From assembly GCA_963706535.1 (NCBI GenBank), contig CAVPMU010000023.1:43452-107451 (forward strand): DNA of 64,000 nucleotides. The letters are read 5' to 3'. This DNA is from RPQJ01 sp963706535 (GTDB lineage: Bacteria > Pseudomonadota > Gammaproteobacteria > Steroidobacterales > Steroidobacteraceae). Each line of letters opens with the position of its first letter. Position 1 is the first letter of the stretch. Both the position numbers and the translations under genes were made by a program. The notes beneath the pieces were generated by a model that worked only from the letters and a program-made list of their open reading frames with translations, was not told where the DNA came from and ran no database searches. This document shows positions 21,985-29,336 of this stretch, in pieces.

Positions 21985-22890
21985 ATGGCCAAGCGCAAGT
22001 GCCGACTGTTCCACGTCGATGCCTTCACGCGCGAGCGATTCTGCGGCAACCCGGCCGTGGTCGTGCTCGACGCGGAGAAGCTGAGCGAGGAGGAGATGCG
22101 GCGCATCGCGCGCGAGGTCGGCGGCATCGAGTCGGCGTTCGTGCTGGCCTCCGACTCGCCCAACTACGACGTCGAGGTCCGTTTCTTCTCGCCGCGCCGC
22201 GAAGTCGCTTTCGTCGGCCACACGACCGTGGCGGCCCACTACGTCCGGGCCATCGCCGACGGCGTGCCGCAGGGCAAGGTCCGGCAGAAGGCCGGCAACA
22301 CCGTCGTCGAGATCGAGGTGACCGGCCGGGCACCGGCGCTGCGCGTGGCCATCCACCAGGGTCCGGCGACGTTTGGTCCCGCCGTGCCCGAGGAGCGCCA
22401 CGCCGCCGTGCTCGACGCGCTGGGGATCAGCTCTTCGAGCCTGCATCCCGGTTGCCCCATGCAGGTCATGAGCGCGGCCAATTCGCGGCTGATCATCGGC
22501 CTCAAGTCGCGCGAGACACTCGAGTCGCTGCAGCCGCGCATGGACGACCTGGTCCACCTCACGCCACTGGTGGGCGCCGACGGCTTCTTCGTGTTCGCGC
22601 TGCAGGGCGACGACGGCTACACCACCGAAGCCCGGATGTTCGCCCCCGTGCTCGGCGTGCCCGAGGATCCGGTGAGCGGCAACGCGCACGGCATGCTCGG
22701 CGTCTACCTGGTGAGCAACGGTCTGCTGCCCGTCGTCGACGGCAAGGCGCGCTTCACCGGCCACCAGGGCCGCTTCGTCGAGCGGCCCGGCACGGTCGAG
22801 GTCGAGATCACGGCGTCCGGCAAGCGCGCGACCAGCGTGAGCGTGGCCGGGGATGCGGTGATCGTTTATGAGGCGGAACTACCCTTGTGA
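21985..22890 (+). CDS. PhzF-family isomerase-like protein
   Basis: A 301-residue diaminopimelate-epimerase-fold protein. N-terminal features are the HVDAFTRERFCGNPAVVVLDA motif (in two parts, Cys-Gly-Asn-Pro core) and the PhzF acid IESAF. VRFFSPRREVAFVGHTTVA and PEDPVSGNAHGMLGVYL are family hallmarks. No phenazine genes are nearby, so this is a housekeeping PhzF homologue of unknown substrate. The start is placed at MAKRKCRLFHVDAF; the frame is open upstream into the riboswitch region without homology. It is divergent from the thiamine operon. Confidence 0.92.
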   Translation: MAKRKCRLFHVDAFTRERFCGNPAVVVLDAEKLSEEEMRRIAREVGGIESAFVLASDSPNYDVEVRFFSPRREVAFVGHTTVAAHYVRAIADGVPQGKVRQKAGNTVVEIEVTGRAPALRVAIHQGPATFGPAVPEERHAAVLDALGISSSSLHPGCPMQVMSAANSRLIIGLKSRETLESLQPRMDDLVHLTPLVGADGFFVFALQGDDGYTTEARMFAPVLGVPEDPVSGNAHGMLGVYLVSNGLLPVVDGKARFTGHQGRFVERPGTVEVEITASGKRATSVSVAGDAVIVYEAELPL

Positions 22891-22895
22891 AGAGA

Positions 22896-22990
22896 GGGGA
22901 TAGGGGATAGGGGATAGGGGATAGTGAAGAACCGGAAGCGGCTGCGCCGCGGCTTTTCCTGCTATCCCCTATCCCCTGTCCCCTATCCCC
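22896..22990. repeat. GGGGATA tandem array with inverted copy (28-bp hairpin arms)
   Basis: Four exact tandem copies of GGGGATA occupy 22896-22923. Four copies of the complement unit TATCCCC, one with a single change (TGTCCCC), occupy 22963-22990. The arms can pair over 27 of 28 positions around a 39-base loop that holds its own small hairpin. The GTG start of the downstream surE-like gene is the first base of the loop, and the second arm encodes part of its signal peptide (YPLSPVPYPLS). It resembles dispersed palindromic repeats of some gammaproteobacteria. Confidence 0.9.
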
Positions 22991-23883
22991 TTTCCGTTCT
23001 CGCGCTGGCCGTCCTGCTGGCGCCTGCGGTTCCCACGCACGCTGCCCTCTGCTCCGACCGTCCCCTCGACCTCCTCCTGACCAACGACGACGGCATCGCG
23101 GCACCCGGCCTCGAGGCGCTGCGGGACCGGCTGCGAGCGAAGGGTCACCGCGTGACGGTCGCGGCGCCGGACTACAACGCGAGCGGCAGCAGCACGAGCG
23201 TGACGTGGCGCAACGTTCGGGTCACGCGCGACGAAGGGGATGCGCAATCCTTTGCGGTCGCGGGCACGCCGGCCACGGCTGTCGTGCTCGCGGCGACCGC
23301 GCTCTACCCGGACGGCACGGGCCCGGATCTCGTGATCTCCGGCATCAACGACGGGGACAACGCGGGCACGCTGCTCGTCGTCTCCGGCACGGTCGGTGCT
23401 GCGCTGGCGGGCTCGATACTCCTCGACCCTCCCATTCCGGGCATCGCGTTCAACGCGCCGCGCCCCGATCGGGGCAACCCGGTCGATGCTCCCGGCAATC
23501 GCGCGCATCTCGCGCAGGCGGCCGACTACTTCGTGCGCTTCGTCGAGGCGGCGCGCGGGTGGTTCTGCGAGGGCGGCAACGTCGTCCGCGCGAGGACGGT
23601 CCTGAACGTGAACTATCCCCCGCTGCCGGTCGAACGTGTCCGTGGCACCGTGGTGACGCACCAGGGCCGCGTGCCCGACCTGCGCGTGCAGTACGTCGAT
23701 GCCGGCAATGGCGAGTACTCCGCCCGGCTCACGCCGATGGCCGTGGCGCGCGACGACGTGGACTCGGATCGGTCGCGGCTCGAGGCTGGCTACGTGTCGG
23801 TGACGCCAGTCTCGGCCACGCTCGACGATCAGGCGGCGCCGCGGCGCGCGCTGGCTCGGCGCCTGCGCAAGCTCGATCCCTGA
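22924..23883 (+). CDS. surE: SurE-family 5'/3'-nucleotidase, probably exported
   Basis: A 319-residue SurE-fold phosphatase. The metal-binding LLLTNDDGIAAPGLEAL has Asp55 and Asp56; APDYNASGSSTSVTW and SGINDGDNAG follow. Canonical SurE acts on nucleoside monophosphates in the cytoplasm and lacks a leader. Here about 40 residues precede the domain: basic start, hydrophobic VLALAVLLAPAVPTHA and a likely cleavage after THA, so periplasmic location is expected. The start is GTG, the only start after an in-frame TAG. Both start and leader lie in the GGGGATA hairpin, so expression may be structure-limited. Confidence 0.88.
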   Translation: MKNRKRLRRGFSCYPLSPVPYPLSVLALAVLLAPAVPTHAALCSDRPLDLLLTNDDGIAAPGLEALRDRLRAKGHRVTVAAPDYNASGSSTSVTWRNVRVTRDEGDAQSFAVAGTPATAVVLAATALYPDGTGPDLVISGINDGDNAGTLLVVSGTVGAALAGSILLDPPIPGIAFNAPRPDRGNPVDAPGNRAHLAQAADYFVRFVEAARGWFCEGGNVVRARTVLNVNYPPLPVERVRGTVVTHQGRVPDLRVQYVDAGNGEYSARLTPMAVARDDVDSDRSRLEAGYVSVTPVSATLDDQAAPRRALARRLRKLDP

Positions 23884-23893
23884 TCCGCACGGC

Positions 23894-24763
23894 TCACCCG
23901 CCGATCCACCGGTAATGCTCGCCGTCGCGGAGCGCGCACCCCTCTTCCTCGAGCTTGATCGCGTGGGCCAGCAGCGAGAACCGGGCATACGCGTGCATGA
24001 ACTTCGGCACGTCGTCGTAGACCTCCGGCAGCACGCTGTCGAGGGTCGCCGTGCCGTTGCGCGACAACACTGCCACCAGCTTCCGCTCGCGTGCCTGCCG
24101 ATGCGCGACCACGCGGTCGATCTCGGCGATCGCGTCCGGAATGACCGCGCCGTGCCCGGGGGCGATGGCGGACAACGACTGCGTGCGCAGGTAGCGCAGG
24201 GACTCGAGGTACAGCCGCATCGAGCCATCGGGCGGCAGGATCACCACCGTCGAGCCGCTCATGAGGTGGTCGCCGGTGAAGAGCAGCCCCGTGTCCTCGG
24301 CGAGGAAGCAGACGTGGTTCGACGCATGGCCCGGTGTGTGCAGCGCGCGCAGGACGAACTCGCCTGCCGGAATTCGCTGGTCGTGCTCGAGGCCGGCATC
24401 CGGCGCATACGTGTCGTCCTGGTAGCCATCGTCGGGCGGCGGCTGTCCGTACACTTTCGCGCCGGACCGTTCGCGCAGGCGCACGGCGCCCGGCGAGTGA
24501 TCGGGATGGGAGTGCGTGCAGAGGATGCGGTCGATCGAGCCGCCCGTGACGGCCAGTATGCGGTCGAGGTGCGCCTCGTCGTCCGGACCCGGGTCGATCA
24601 CGACCGGTCGCCTGCTACCCACGACGTAGGTGTTGGTGCCGGGACCGGTCAGCGCACTCGGGTTCGGCGCGACGATGCGCCAGATACCGGCGGCGATCTG
24701 CCGCACGCTGCCGGTGACCGCCATCGCGAGCAGGTCGATGTCCGCGTTCGCTGCCACGCGCAT
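23894..24763 (-). CDS. MBL-fold metallo-hydrolase (LACTB2/glyoxalase-II-like)
   Basis: A 289-residue metallo-beta-lactamase-fold hydrolase. The zinc motif THSHPDH (His84, His86, Asp88, His89) is intact, and an HTPGHASNHVCFL region and a LFTGDHLM segment follow. A C-terminal winged region (RNGTATLDSVLPEVYDD) is typical of LACTB2-like proteins, 288 residues in mammals, which cleave RNA or thioesters. Homology starts near VRQIAAGIWRI, so the ATG at 24724 may be the real start. It is convergent with surE (10 bases) and 6 bases after the GNAT gene. Confidence 0.9.
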   Translation of the reverse strand: MRVAANADIDLLAMAVTGSVRQIAAGIWRIVAPNPSALTGPGTNTYVVGSRRPVVIDPGPDDEAHLDRILAVTGGSIDRILCTHSHPDHSPGAVRLRERSGAKVYGQPPPDDGYQDDTYAPDAGLEHDQRIPAGEFVLRALHTPGHASNHVCFLAEDTGLLFTGDHLMSGSTVVILPPDGSMRLYLESLRYLRTQSLSAIAPGHGAVIPDAIAEIDRVVAHRQARERKLVAVLSRNGTATLDSVLPEVYDDVPKFMHAYARFSLLAHAIKLEEEGCALRDGEHYRWIGG

Positions 24764-24769
24764 CGGGGC

Positions 24770-25291
24770 TCAGCCGTCCACCGGATCAAGCGGCGTGTCC
24801 AGGATCCGCTGGTAGAACGCGAGGTCGAGCCACCGCCCGAACTTGAAGCCCGCCTCGCGGATCGTGCCGGCATGAACGAAGCCGAGCCCGGTGTGCAGCG
24901 CGATGCTGCCGGCGTTCGACGCATCGATGCCGCCGACGAGCACGTGCACGCCGTTCGCACGGGCGCGCTCGATCAGTTCCTGCAGCAAGGTCCGGCCGAT
25001 GCCACGGCCGCGATGCGCGTGGTGGACATAGACCGAGTGCTCCACCGTGTACTTGTAGGCCGGCCACGCCCGAAACGCGCCGTAGCTCGCGAAGCCGAGC
25101 AGTTCGCCCGCGCCGGACTCCAGTCCGACCACCGGAAAGCCGCCCGCTGCCTTGGCGCCGAACCAGTCGGTCATGCTGGCGAGCGGGCGTGGCTGGTAGT
25201 CGTACAGCGCGGTGGTGTTCTCGATCGCATCGTTCAGGATGTCGAGGATCGGACGCGCGTGACGCTCGAGCGTGCAGGTCACCAGAACCAT
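24770..25291 (-). CDS. GNAT N-acetyltransferase (phosphinothricin acetyltransferase-like)
   Basis: A 173-residue acetyl-CoA-dependent acetyltransferase. The coenzyme A pyrophosphate loop is HRGRGIGRTLLQELIE, followed by DASNAGSIALHTGLGFVHAGT and KFGRWLDLAFYQ, as in the Pat/Bar and MnaT group. Relatives acetylate methionine sulfoximine or amino acids. The start MVLVTC is chosen from the homology; an upstream Met is in frame. It is probably co-transcribed with the MBL gene downstream and the broken methyltransferase upstream. Confidence 0.9.
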   Translation of the reverse strand: MVLVTCTLERHARPILDILNDAIENTTALYDYQPRPLASMTDWFGAKAAGGFPVVGLESGAGELLGFASYGAFRAWPAYKYTVEHSVYVHHAHRGRGIGRTLLQELIERARANGVHVLVGGIDASNAGSIALHTGLGFVHAGTIREAGFKFGRWLDLAFYQRILDTPLDPVDG

Positions 25292-25343
25292 ATCCGCGGG
25301 AGGATACCGGACGCCGAGCAGATCCGCGCGCAATCGCGACGCC

Positions 25344-26089
25344 TCACGCCTTCACCGTCGTTGCGAAGTGCGCGGAGATCTCGAAGCTGGCCTGCCCGTC
25401 CGTGGTCACGTACGCGCCGAGAGCGTCGTCCGCTTCCCGCAGGATGCGGTCGATCTGCTCGTCCGCGAGCCATACGTCCATGACCGGCAACCATCCCCGG
25501 AGGTCGGCCTCGACCATCACGCGGATGCTGGGAAACCTGGCCTGGCCGCGCTGGGTCGACATCACCACCGGCATGGCGCCCGCGCCCACGAGCAGCGCGT
25601 CCAGGTCCTGGCGGTCGCCGAGGACGAACGGCGCGCGCAGCGCATCGGCGGCGTAGGCCGGCATGTTGCCGAGCGCATCCCAGACGACCAGCACCATGCG
25701 GCCGCCTGGCGCCGTCGCCCGCAGCATCTCGCGGATCGCCAGGTTGCGATCCGTGAAGAACATCAGCCCGAACTGGCACACGACGGCATCGAACAGGCCG
25801 TCGGCGAAGGGCATGAATTCCGCCGTGCCGCGGCGCCAGTCGACCGTCGGTGCCAGCTCCTGCCGACCGCCAGCATCCCGGCACCCGGATCGAGCCCGGC
25901 GACGTACCCGGTCGGTCCCGTCCGGGCACTGACCTCACGGGCCAGCACCCCCGTACCGCACGCGACGTCGAGCACCCGCTGGCCCGCCCGCACCTGCGCC
26001 GCGTCTGCAACTCTCGCCGCCCACTGCCCGAACAGCGCCGGCACGAACAGCGACTCGCAAGCACGGGCGGCATCGACCTGGGACTGCAT
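25344..26089 (-). pseudogene. SAM-dependent methyltransferase, frameshifted near 25860
   Basis: A class I methyltransferase of the UbiE/Methyltransf_11 type split into two frames. The N-terminal part from 26089 has the SAM motif VLDVACGTGVLAREV and runs to GMLAVGR. Homology then resumes in another frame as QELAPTVDWRRGTAEFMPFADGLFDAVVCQFGLMFF and so on (given here only to mark the junction region at about 25855-25870) to the stop at 25344. Loss of one base, or gain of two, explains the break. If it is an assembly error, the intact protein would be about 248 residues. Confidence 0.8.
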
Positions 26090-26247
26090 GACTGGTCGAA
26101 CATGTACCCGTCCTCCGCGTCATGGCACGACGCGACCTGGCGGGATGGGCCGCGTCGACCTGGATGGGCAGGATCTTCACGTGAAGCAGCATATCGCAGG
26201 CCGGGTTCGCGGAGCTCCGCGATGAACGTCGCCAGCAACACCGCCGG

Positions 26248-26826
26248 TCAATGGCCCCCGTGCACCAACAGCCCTTCCGCGCGGAGCGCCTCGGCCAGCC
26301 CCTCTTCGATCTCAGCAGCCTGCGCGCGCGGAATGCGCTGCAGGTGCAGCACGGGCCCGGTCAGCACCTCGAGCCCGCGCTTCAGCACGCTGCCGGCCGC
26401 GCGGATGCCCGCCTTGTGCTGGTCGAAGCGATCGGCGGGCGAGTAGCGGGTCGCACCGACGTAGACGCCGTAGGGCTCGGTGCGACTGTCGCCGTAGTCG
26501 AGCAGTACGAGGTAGATGTTCGAGCGGCCGCGGCCTTCCGGCTGGAATCGCGCGGCCACGTCGTAGGCGAGCGGCAGCCAATCGACGTAACGCATCGGCA
26601 ACCACTCCGGCAACGACTCGGCCGCCGACCACAGGCGCGCGAGCCACGCCGCGACGTTCATCGACGGCTCGTTGCGCATCCACAGCTCGTGGACGCAATG
26701 CGCGCCCGCCATTCCGTCGCGACCTGCGAGCGCCTGCTCGAGGCGCGTGACGATCTCGCCCCGCGCGAGTGCGCGCAGCGGCCGGTCGGTCGGCAGGCTG
26801 CCTGCCTTGCGAACCGCTCGTTTCAC
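26248..26826 (-). CDS. Hypothetical protein with GIY-YIG-like nuclease domain
   Basis: A 192-residue protein. Residues 1-95 are unrecognised and helical. Residues 103-180 look like a GIY-YIG fold: NIYLVLLD, then YGVYVGAT (119-126), ADRFDQHK with Arg133 and His137, and a late acidic AAEIEEGLAEAL. This is the order of catalytic elements in the family (Tyr, Tyr, Arg, His, Glu). The start is GTG, overlapping the upstream gene's stop as GTGA, so the two are translationally coupled. Function is unknown; a DNA-processing or small structural role is inference. Confidence 0.65.
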   Translation of the reverse strand: MKRAVRKAGSLPTDRPLRALARGEIVTRLEQALAGRDGMAGAHCVHELWMRNEPSMNVAAWLARLWSAAESLPEWLPMRYVDWLPLAYDVAARFQPEGRGRSNIYLVLLDYGDSRTEPYGVYVGATRYSPADRFDQHKAGIRAAGSVLKRGLEVLTGPVLHLQRIPRAQAAEIEEGLAEALRAEGLLVHGGH

Positions 26827-27227
26827 GAGTGGCCGATCGAGCCTGCCATGTCTTCGGCCAGGCGCGTGCGCAGGGCGACCAGCCCCGCTTCGGGACGCCC
26901 GAGCCCGTAGTGCGTGCAGAGGGTCAGCAGATCCGCGGGCAGCTGCAGCTCGGCGATCCAGTCGACCATTTCATCGAGGATCAGCCGGCGCGGCTCGACG
27001 AGGAAATTCGGCAGTGCCGCGTCGAGGGCGGCGAGGCTCGCGTCCGACTGGTGTGCCAGCCACAGGCCCGTCCGTGACTCGCCCAGCGTGAGGCAGAGGC
27101 GCAGGACACGCGCAACCAGTCCCGTCTCGCCCGCCACGGTGACGAGCTTCGAATCCTCGGCGGGAATCCACGCCAGATCGACGCTGGACGGGAGCGCGTC
27201 CACGTGGCGACGCCACCGGCAGAGCAT
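26823..27227 (-). CDS. Hypothetical protein coupled to the GIY-YIG-like gene
   Basis: A 134-residue protein I do not recognise. It has no signal peptide or membrane segment. It is leucine-rich and helical in the second half (LILDEMVDWIAELQLPADLLTLCTHYGLG). It overlaps the following GIY-YIG-like gene by 4 bases, which supports it being real and a possible functional partner. It is divergent from the gene at 27351 across a 123-base gap. Confidence 0.55.
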   Translation of the reverse strand: MLCRWRRHVDALPSSVDLAWIPAEDSKLVTVAGETGLVARVLRLCLTLGESRTGLWLAHQSDASLAALDAALPNFLVEPRRLILDEMVDWIAELQLPADLLTLCTHYGLGRPEAGLVALRTRLAEDMAGSIGHS

Positions 27228-27350
27228 CTGTGCGAATGCCTGCCAGCCGTACGGCTCGGCACGGCTGGACAGCGTCCACCGGCCGCCCGTCTCGCCGTCG
27301 CAGTAAAATCGACTATCCTTGCACCGTACGACAACGCAGACGGAGCCAAG

Positions 27351-27647
27351 ATGAGCATCACCGGAACCTGGAACCTCACCCTGAATTCACCGCTCGGCGC
27401 GCAGTCCGCCGTACTCGTCCTCGAGGACGCCGCCGGCGCCATGCAAGGGACGCTGGCCGGCAAGGGCGACCCCTCGCCGCTGCAGAATCTCGCGGTCGAC
27501 GGCGACAACGTGCAGTTCTCCGCGGACGCCGACACGCCCGTCGGACGCCTGAACCTCGCCTTCACGGGCGTCGCCGCGGGCGACGCGATCTCGGGCAAGT
27601 ACAACACGCCGTTCGGCGCGTTCGACTTCTCCGGCACCCGCGCATAG
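27351..27647 (+). CDS. Small beta-rich conserved hypothetical protein
   Basis: A 98-residue protein, probably all-beta. It starts MSITGTWNLTLNSPLGAQ and shows alternating hydrophobic strands with turns at DGD, GD and SG. The two halves share the pattern of strand-DG-strand. No signal peptide or catalytic motif is seen. TAAAAT at 27304-27309 may be a -10 box. It is 12 bases upstream of the EEP-family gene and probably co-transcribed. Function is unknown. Confidence 0.7.
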   Translation: MSITGTWNLTLNSPLGAQSAVLVLEDAAGAMQGTLAGKGDPSPLQNLAVDGDNVQFSADADTPVGRLNLAFTGVAAGDAISGKYNTPFGAFDFSGTRA

Positions 27648-27659
27648 CCCCAAGGACCC

Positions 27660-28439
27660 ATGACCGACCAGACACTGCACGTCGCCGCCTGGAACCTCAA
27701 CCACCGTACCGGCAGGAAGGCGATCCCTCCCTCGGTCATCCACGCCATCGCAAGCCTCAACGTCGACATCCTGGTGCTCACCGAGTTCGTGGACGGCGAG
27801 CACCACGCGGTGTTCAAGGACAGCCTGAAGGACATCGGCTTCGAGAGTCTCGCCGTCTCGGTCAAGGCGCCCCGGCAGAACCAGGTGCTGATCGCCGCGC
27901 GGGCGGCCATGGCCGACGACGACCTGCTGCCCTTGCCCGGATTCACCGAGGCCGCGAGCACCAACTGGCTGCACCGTCGATTCCCAGGCCTCGACCTCGA
28001 GATCGTCGGACTGCGCGCCCCCGTCTACCTCGCGGCCGCCGAGCGCAGCGGCTACTGGAAGCAGGTCGAGGGCATCGTGCAGGCGGCCAAGGCGCGCCCC
28101 ATCCTGTTCGTCGGCGATTTCAACTGCGACCCGCACACCGACACGCGCCCCTGTGCCGCGGTCTTTCCGCGGCTGCGGGACGAAGGCTTCCACCTGCCGA
28201 ACCCCGCCGGGGAGTGGAGCTACCGCTCTGCCGACGGCGCGGCGACGACACGGGTCGACCACGCGCTCGCCGGGCCGCGGCTGCGCATCGCCGGCGCCCG
28301 CTATCTCTACAAGGCGGGGCGAACGCTGCTCGCCGGGCAGGCCAACGGCCACGGCGAGCCGCTGTCGGACCACGCCGTGCTGTCGATCAGGGTCGCCCGA
28401 CCGGAAGCCCGGGCTGCGCCCCCCGCCGCCAACCGCTAA
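27660..28439 (+). CDS. Endonuclease/exonuclease/phosphatase (EEP) family protein
   Basis: A 259-residue metal-dependent phosphoesterase of the EEP/DNase I fold. The expected active-site residues are in order: Asn12 (AWNLNH), Glu42 (LTEF), Asp153 and Asn155 (GDFNCDP), and Asp237-His238 (LSDHAVL). The substrate could be DNA, RNA, inositol phosphate or lipid; the short length suggests a stripped-down nuclease. No leader peptide is present. A good AAGGA Shine-Dalgarno precedes the ATG. Confidence 0.85.
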   Translation: MTDQTLHVAAWNLNHRTGRKAIPPSVIHAIASLNVDILVLTEFVDGEHHAVFKDSLKDIGFESLAVSVKAPRQNQVLIAARAAMADDDLLPLPGFTEAASTNWLHRRFPGLDLEIVGLRAPVYLAAAERSGYWKQVEGIVQAAKARPILFVGDFNCDPHTDTRPCAAVFPRLRDEGFHLPNPAGEWSYRSADGAATTRVDHALAGPRLRIAGARYLYKAGRTLLAGQANGHGEPLSDHAVLSIRVARPEARAAPPAANR

Positions 28440-28478
28440 GCTTGCCGGACTGCAACCGGAGTACCGCAGGGAGAGTTC

Positions 28479-28616
28479 ATGGCCAAACCGAATTACGCCC
28501 ACCAGAAGAAGCAGCGCGAAGCCGCTGCGCGCAAGAAGCGCGACGAGAAGCTGCAGCGCCGGCAGCAGAAGAAGGACGAGACGCCCGCGCCGCCGACACC
28601 CGGCGCAGCGGGATAA
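28479..28616 (+). CDS. Short lysine/arginine-rich conserved protein (45 aa)
   Basis: This very basic 45-residue protein begins MAKPNYAHQKKQREAAARKK and ends in a proline-alanine tail. The ATG at 28479 has a GGGAGAG Shine-Dalgarno sequence. Short proteins starting with this N-terminal block are widespread in proteobacteria and have no settled function; the composition suggests RNA or ribosome association. It follows the EEP gene by 39 bases. Confidence 0.75.
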   Translation: MAKPNYAHQKKQREAAARKKRDEKLQRRQQKKDETPAPPTPGAAG

Positions 28617-28680
28617 CACGCTGCGGCTCACGTCTGCCGTCTTCCGCGCCGCGACGCCGCGGCCGGGCTATTCTTCAGCG

Positions 28681-29112
28681 ATGCAGCGGCCCCCACATGG
28701 TATGGCCGCTCCGCCGCTGAGCAGTACGAACCGCGCGTCGATCGACCGCTTCGTACGCGATACGCTGGGCTGCCGATGTCCCGACGAGGTCTTCGAGACG
28801 ATCGCGATCCAGCGTGACTGCACTGCGGGTGGCGCCATCCAATGCACGAGGTTGGTCGTCGGTGACCGCCTGTTGATCTACATCGTGCAGCACGCCGGCG
28901 CCCTCGCCGTCCAACGGCTGGCGAGCCAGGGCCTGTCCGAAAGAAACGACCGCGGATACAACCGATTCCGACCGGTTGTAGTTCACGACTGTCCGGAGCA
29001 ATTGCGCGTCGACATCGAGGACGCTTTCAGGGAGGCCGCGGGGCCGGACGACCGGGCGCACCCGCACGTCATCGCGGTCGATGCCGTGCCGCAAGCCCTG
29101 CGCGCGTCATAG
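28681..29112 (+). CDS. Conserved hypothetical protein with FV--TLGC-CPDEVF motif
   Basis: A 143-residue soluble protein. Its clearest feature is FVRDTLGCRCPDEVFETI near residues 24-41, with two cysteines two apart, followed by another Cys (QRDC). A central strand pair LVVGDRLLIYIV and a C-terminal helix DIEDAFREAAG follow. I do not recognise a characterised family; the CRC/DC cysteines could bind metal. A second ATG at 28702 is possible. It has no close operon partner. Confidence 0.65.
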   Translation: MQRPPHGMAAPPLSSTNRASIDRFVRDTLGCRCPDEVFETIAIQRDCTAGGAIQCTRLVVGDRLLIYIVQHAGALAVQRLASQGLSERNDRGYNRFRPVVVHDCPEQLRVDIEDAFREAAGPDDRAHPHVIAVDAVPQALRAS

Positions 29113-29298
29113 GTATTTTCGGCGATGTTGGCGCCGCTGGTTGCGCGGTAGAAATGACGTGAGTCCCGCGTGTCGATGCCTGCTGGCGGCCGGCGACACG
29201 GGGCCGAGTGGGCCTGGGCCGCAGTCGATCCTCCTTGCAGTCCGCCGCTCGCATCCGCAGCGCACGGGCGCCGCGGCACGGGAATCCGAAGCCAGCAA

Positions 29299-29336
29299 GG
29301 CCGGGCGCGCCCTGTCGACGCCCGGCCTTCTTATTT
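29299..29336 (+). terminator. Rho-independent terminator
   Basis: A GC-rich hairpin with arms GGCCGGGCG (29299-29307) and CGCCCGGCC (29319-29327) is followed by TTCTTATTT. It reads as a terminator for plus-strand transcripts from the 28.5-29.1 kb genes. The 186 bases between the last stop (29112) and the hairpin have no gene that I can support. Confidence 0.8.

Noticed and set aside
21985..22890. Phenazine biosynthesis
   Set aside because: PhzF-family proteins are widespread alone; no other phz gene is in the window.
22896..22990. CRISPR-like repetition
   Set aside because: Units are 7 bases, directly abutting, and occur as an inverted pair with no spacers.
29113..29298. tRNA or small RNA gene in the gap before the terminator
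   Set aside because: No T-loop GTTCRANNC or cloverleaf pairing was found; only the terminator hairpin is supported.
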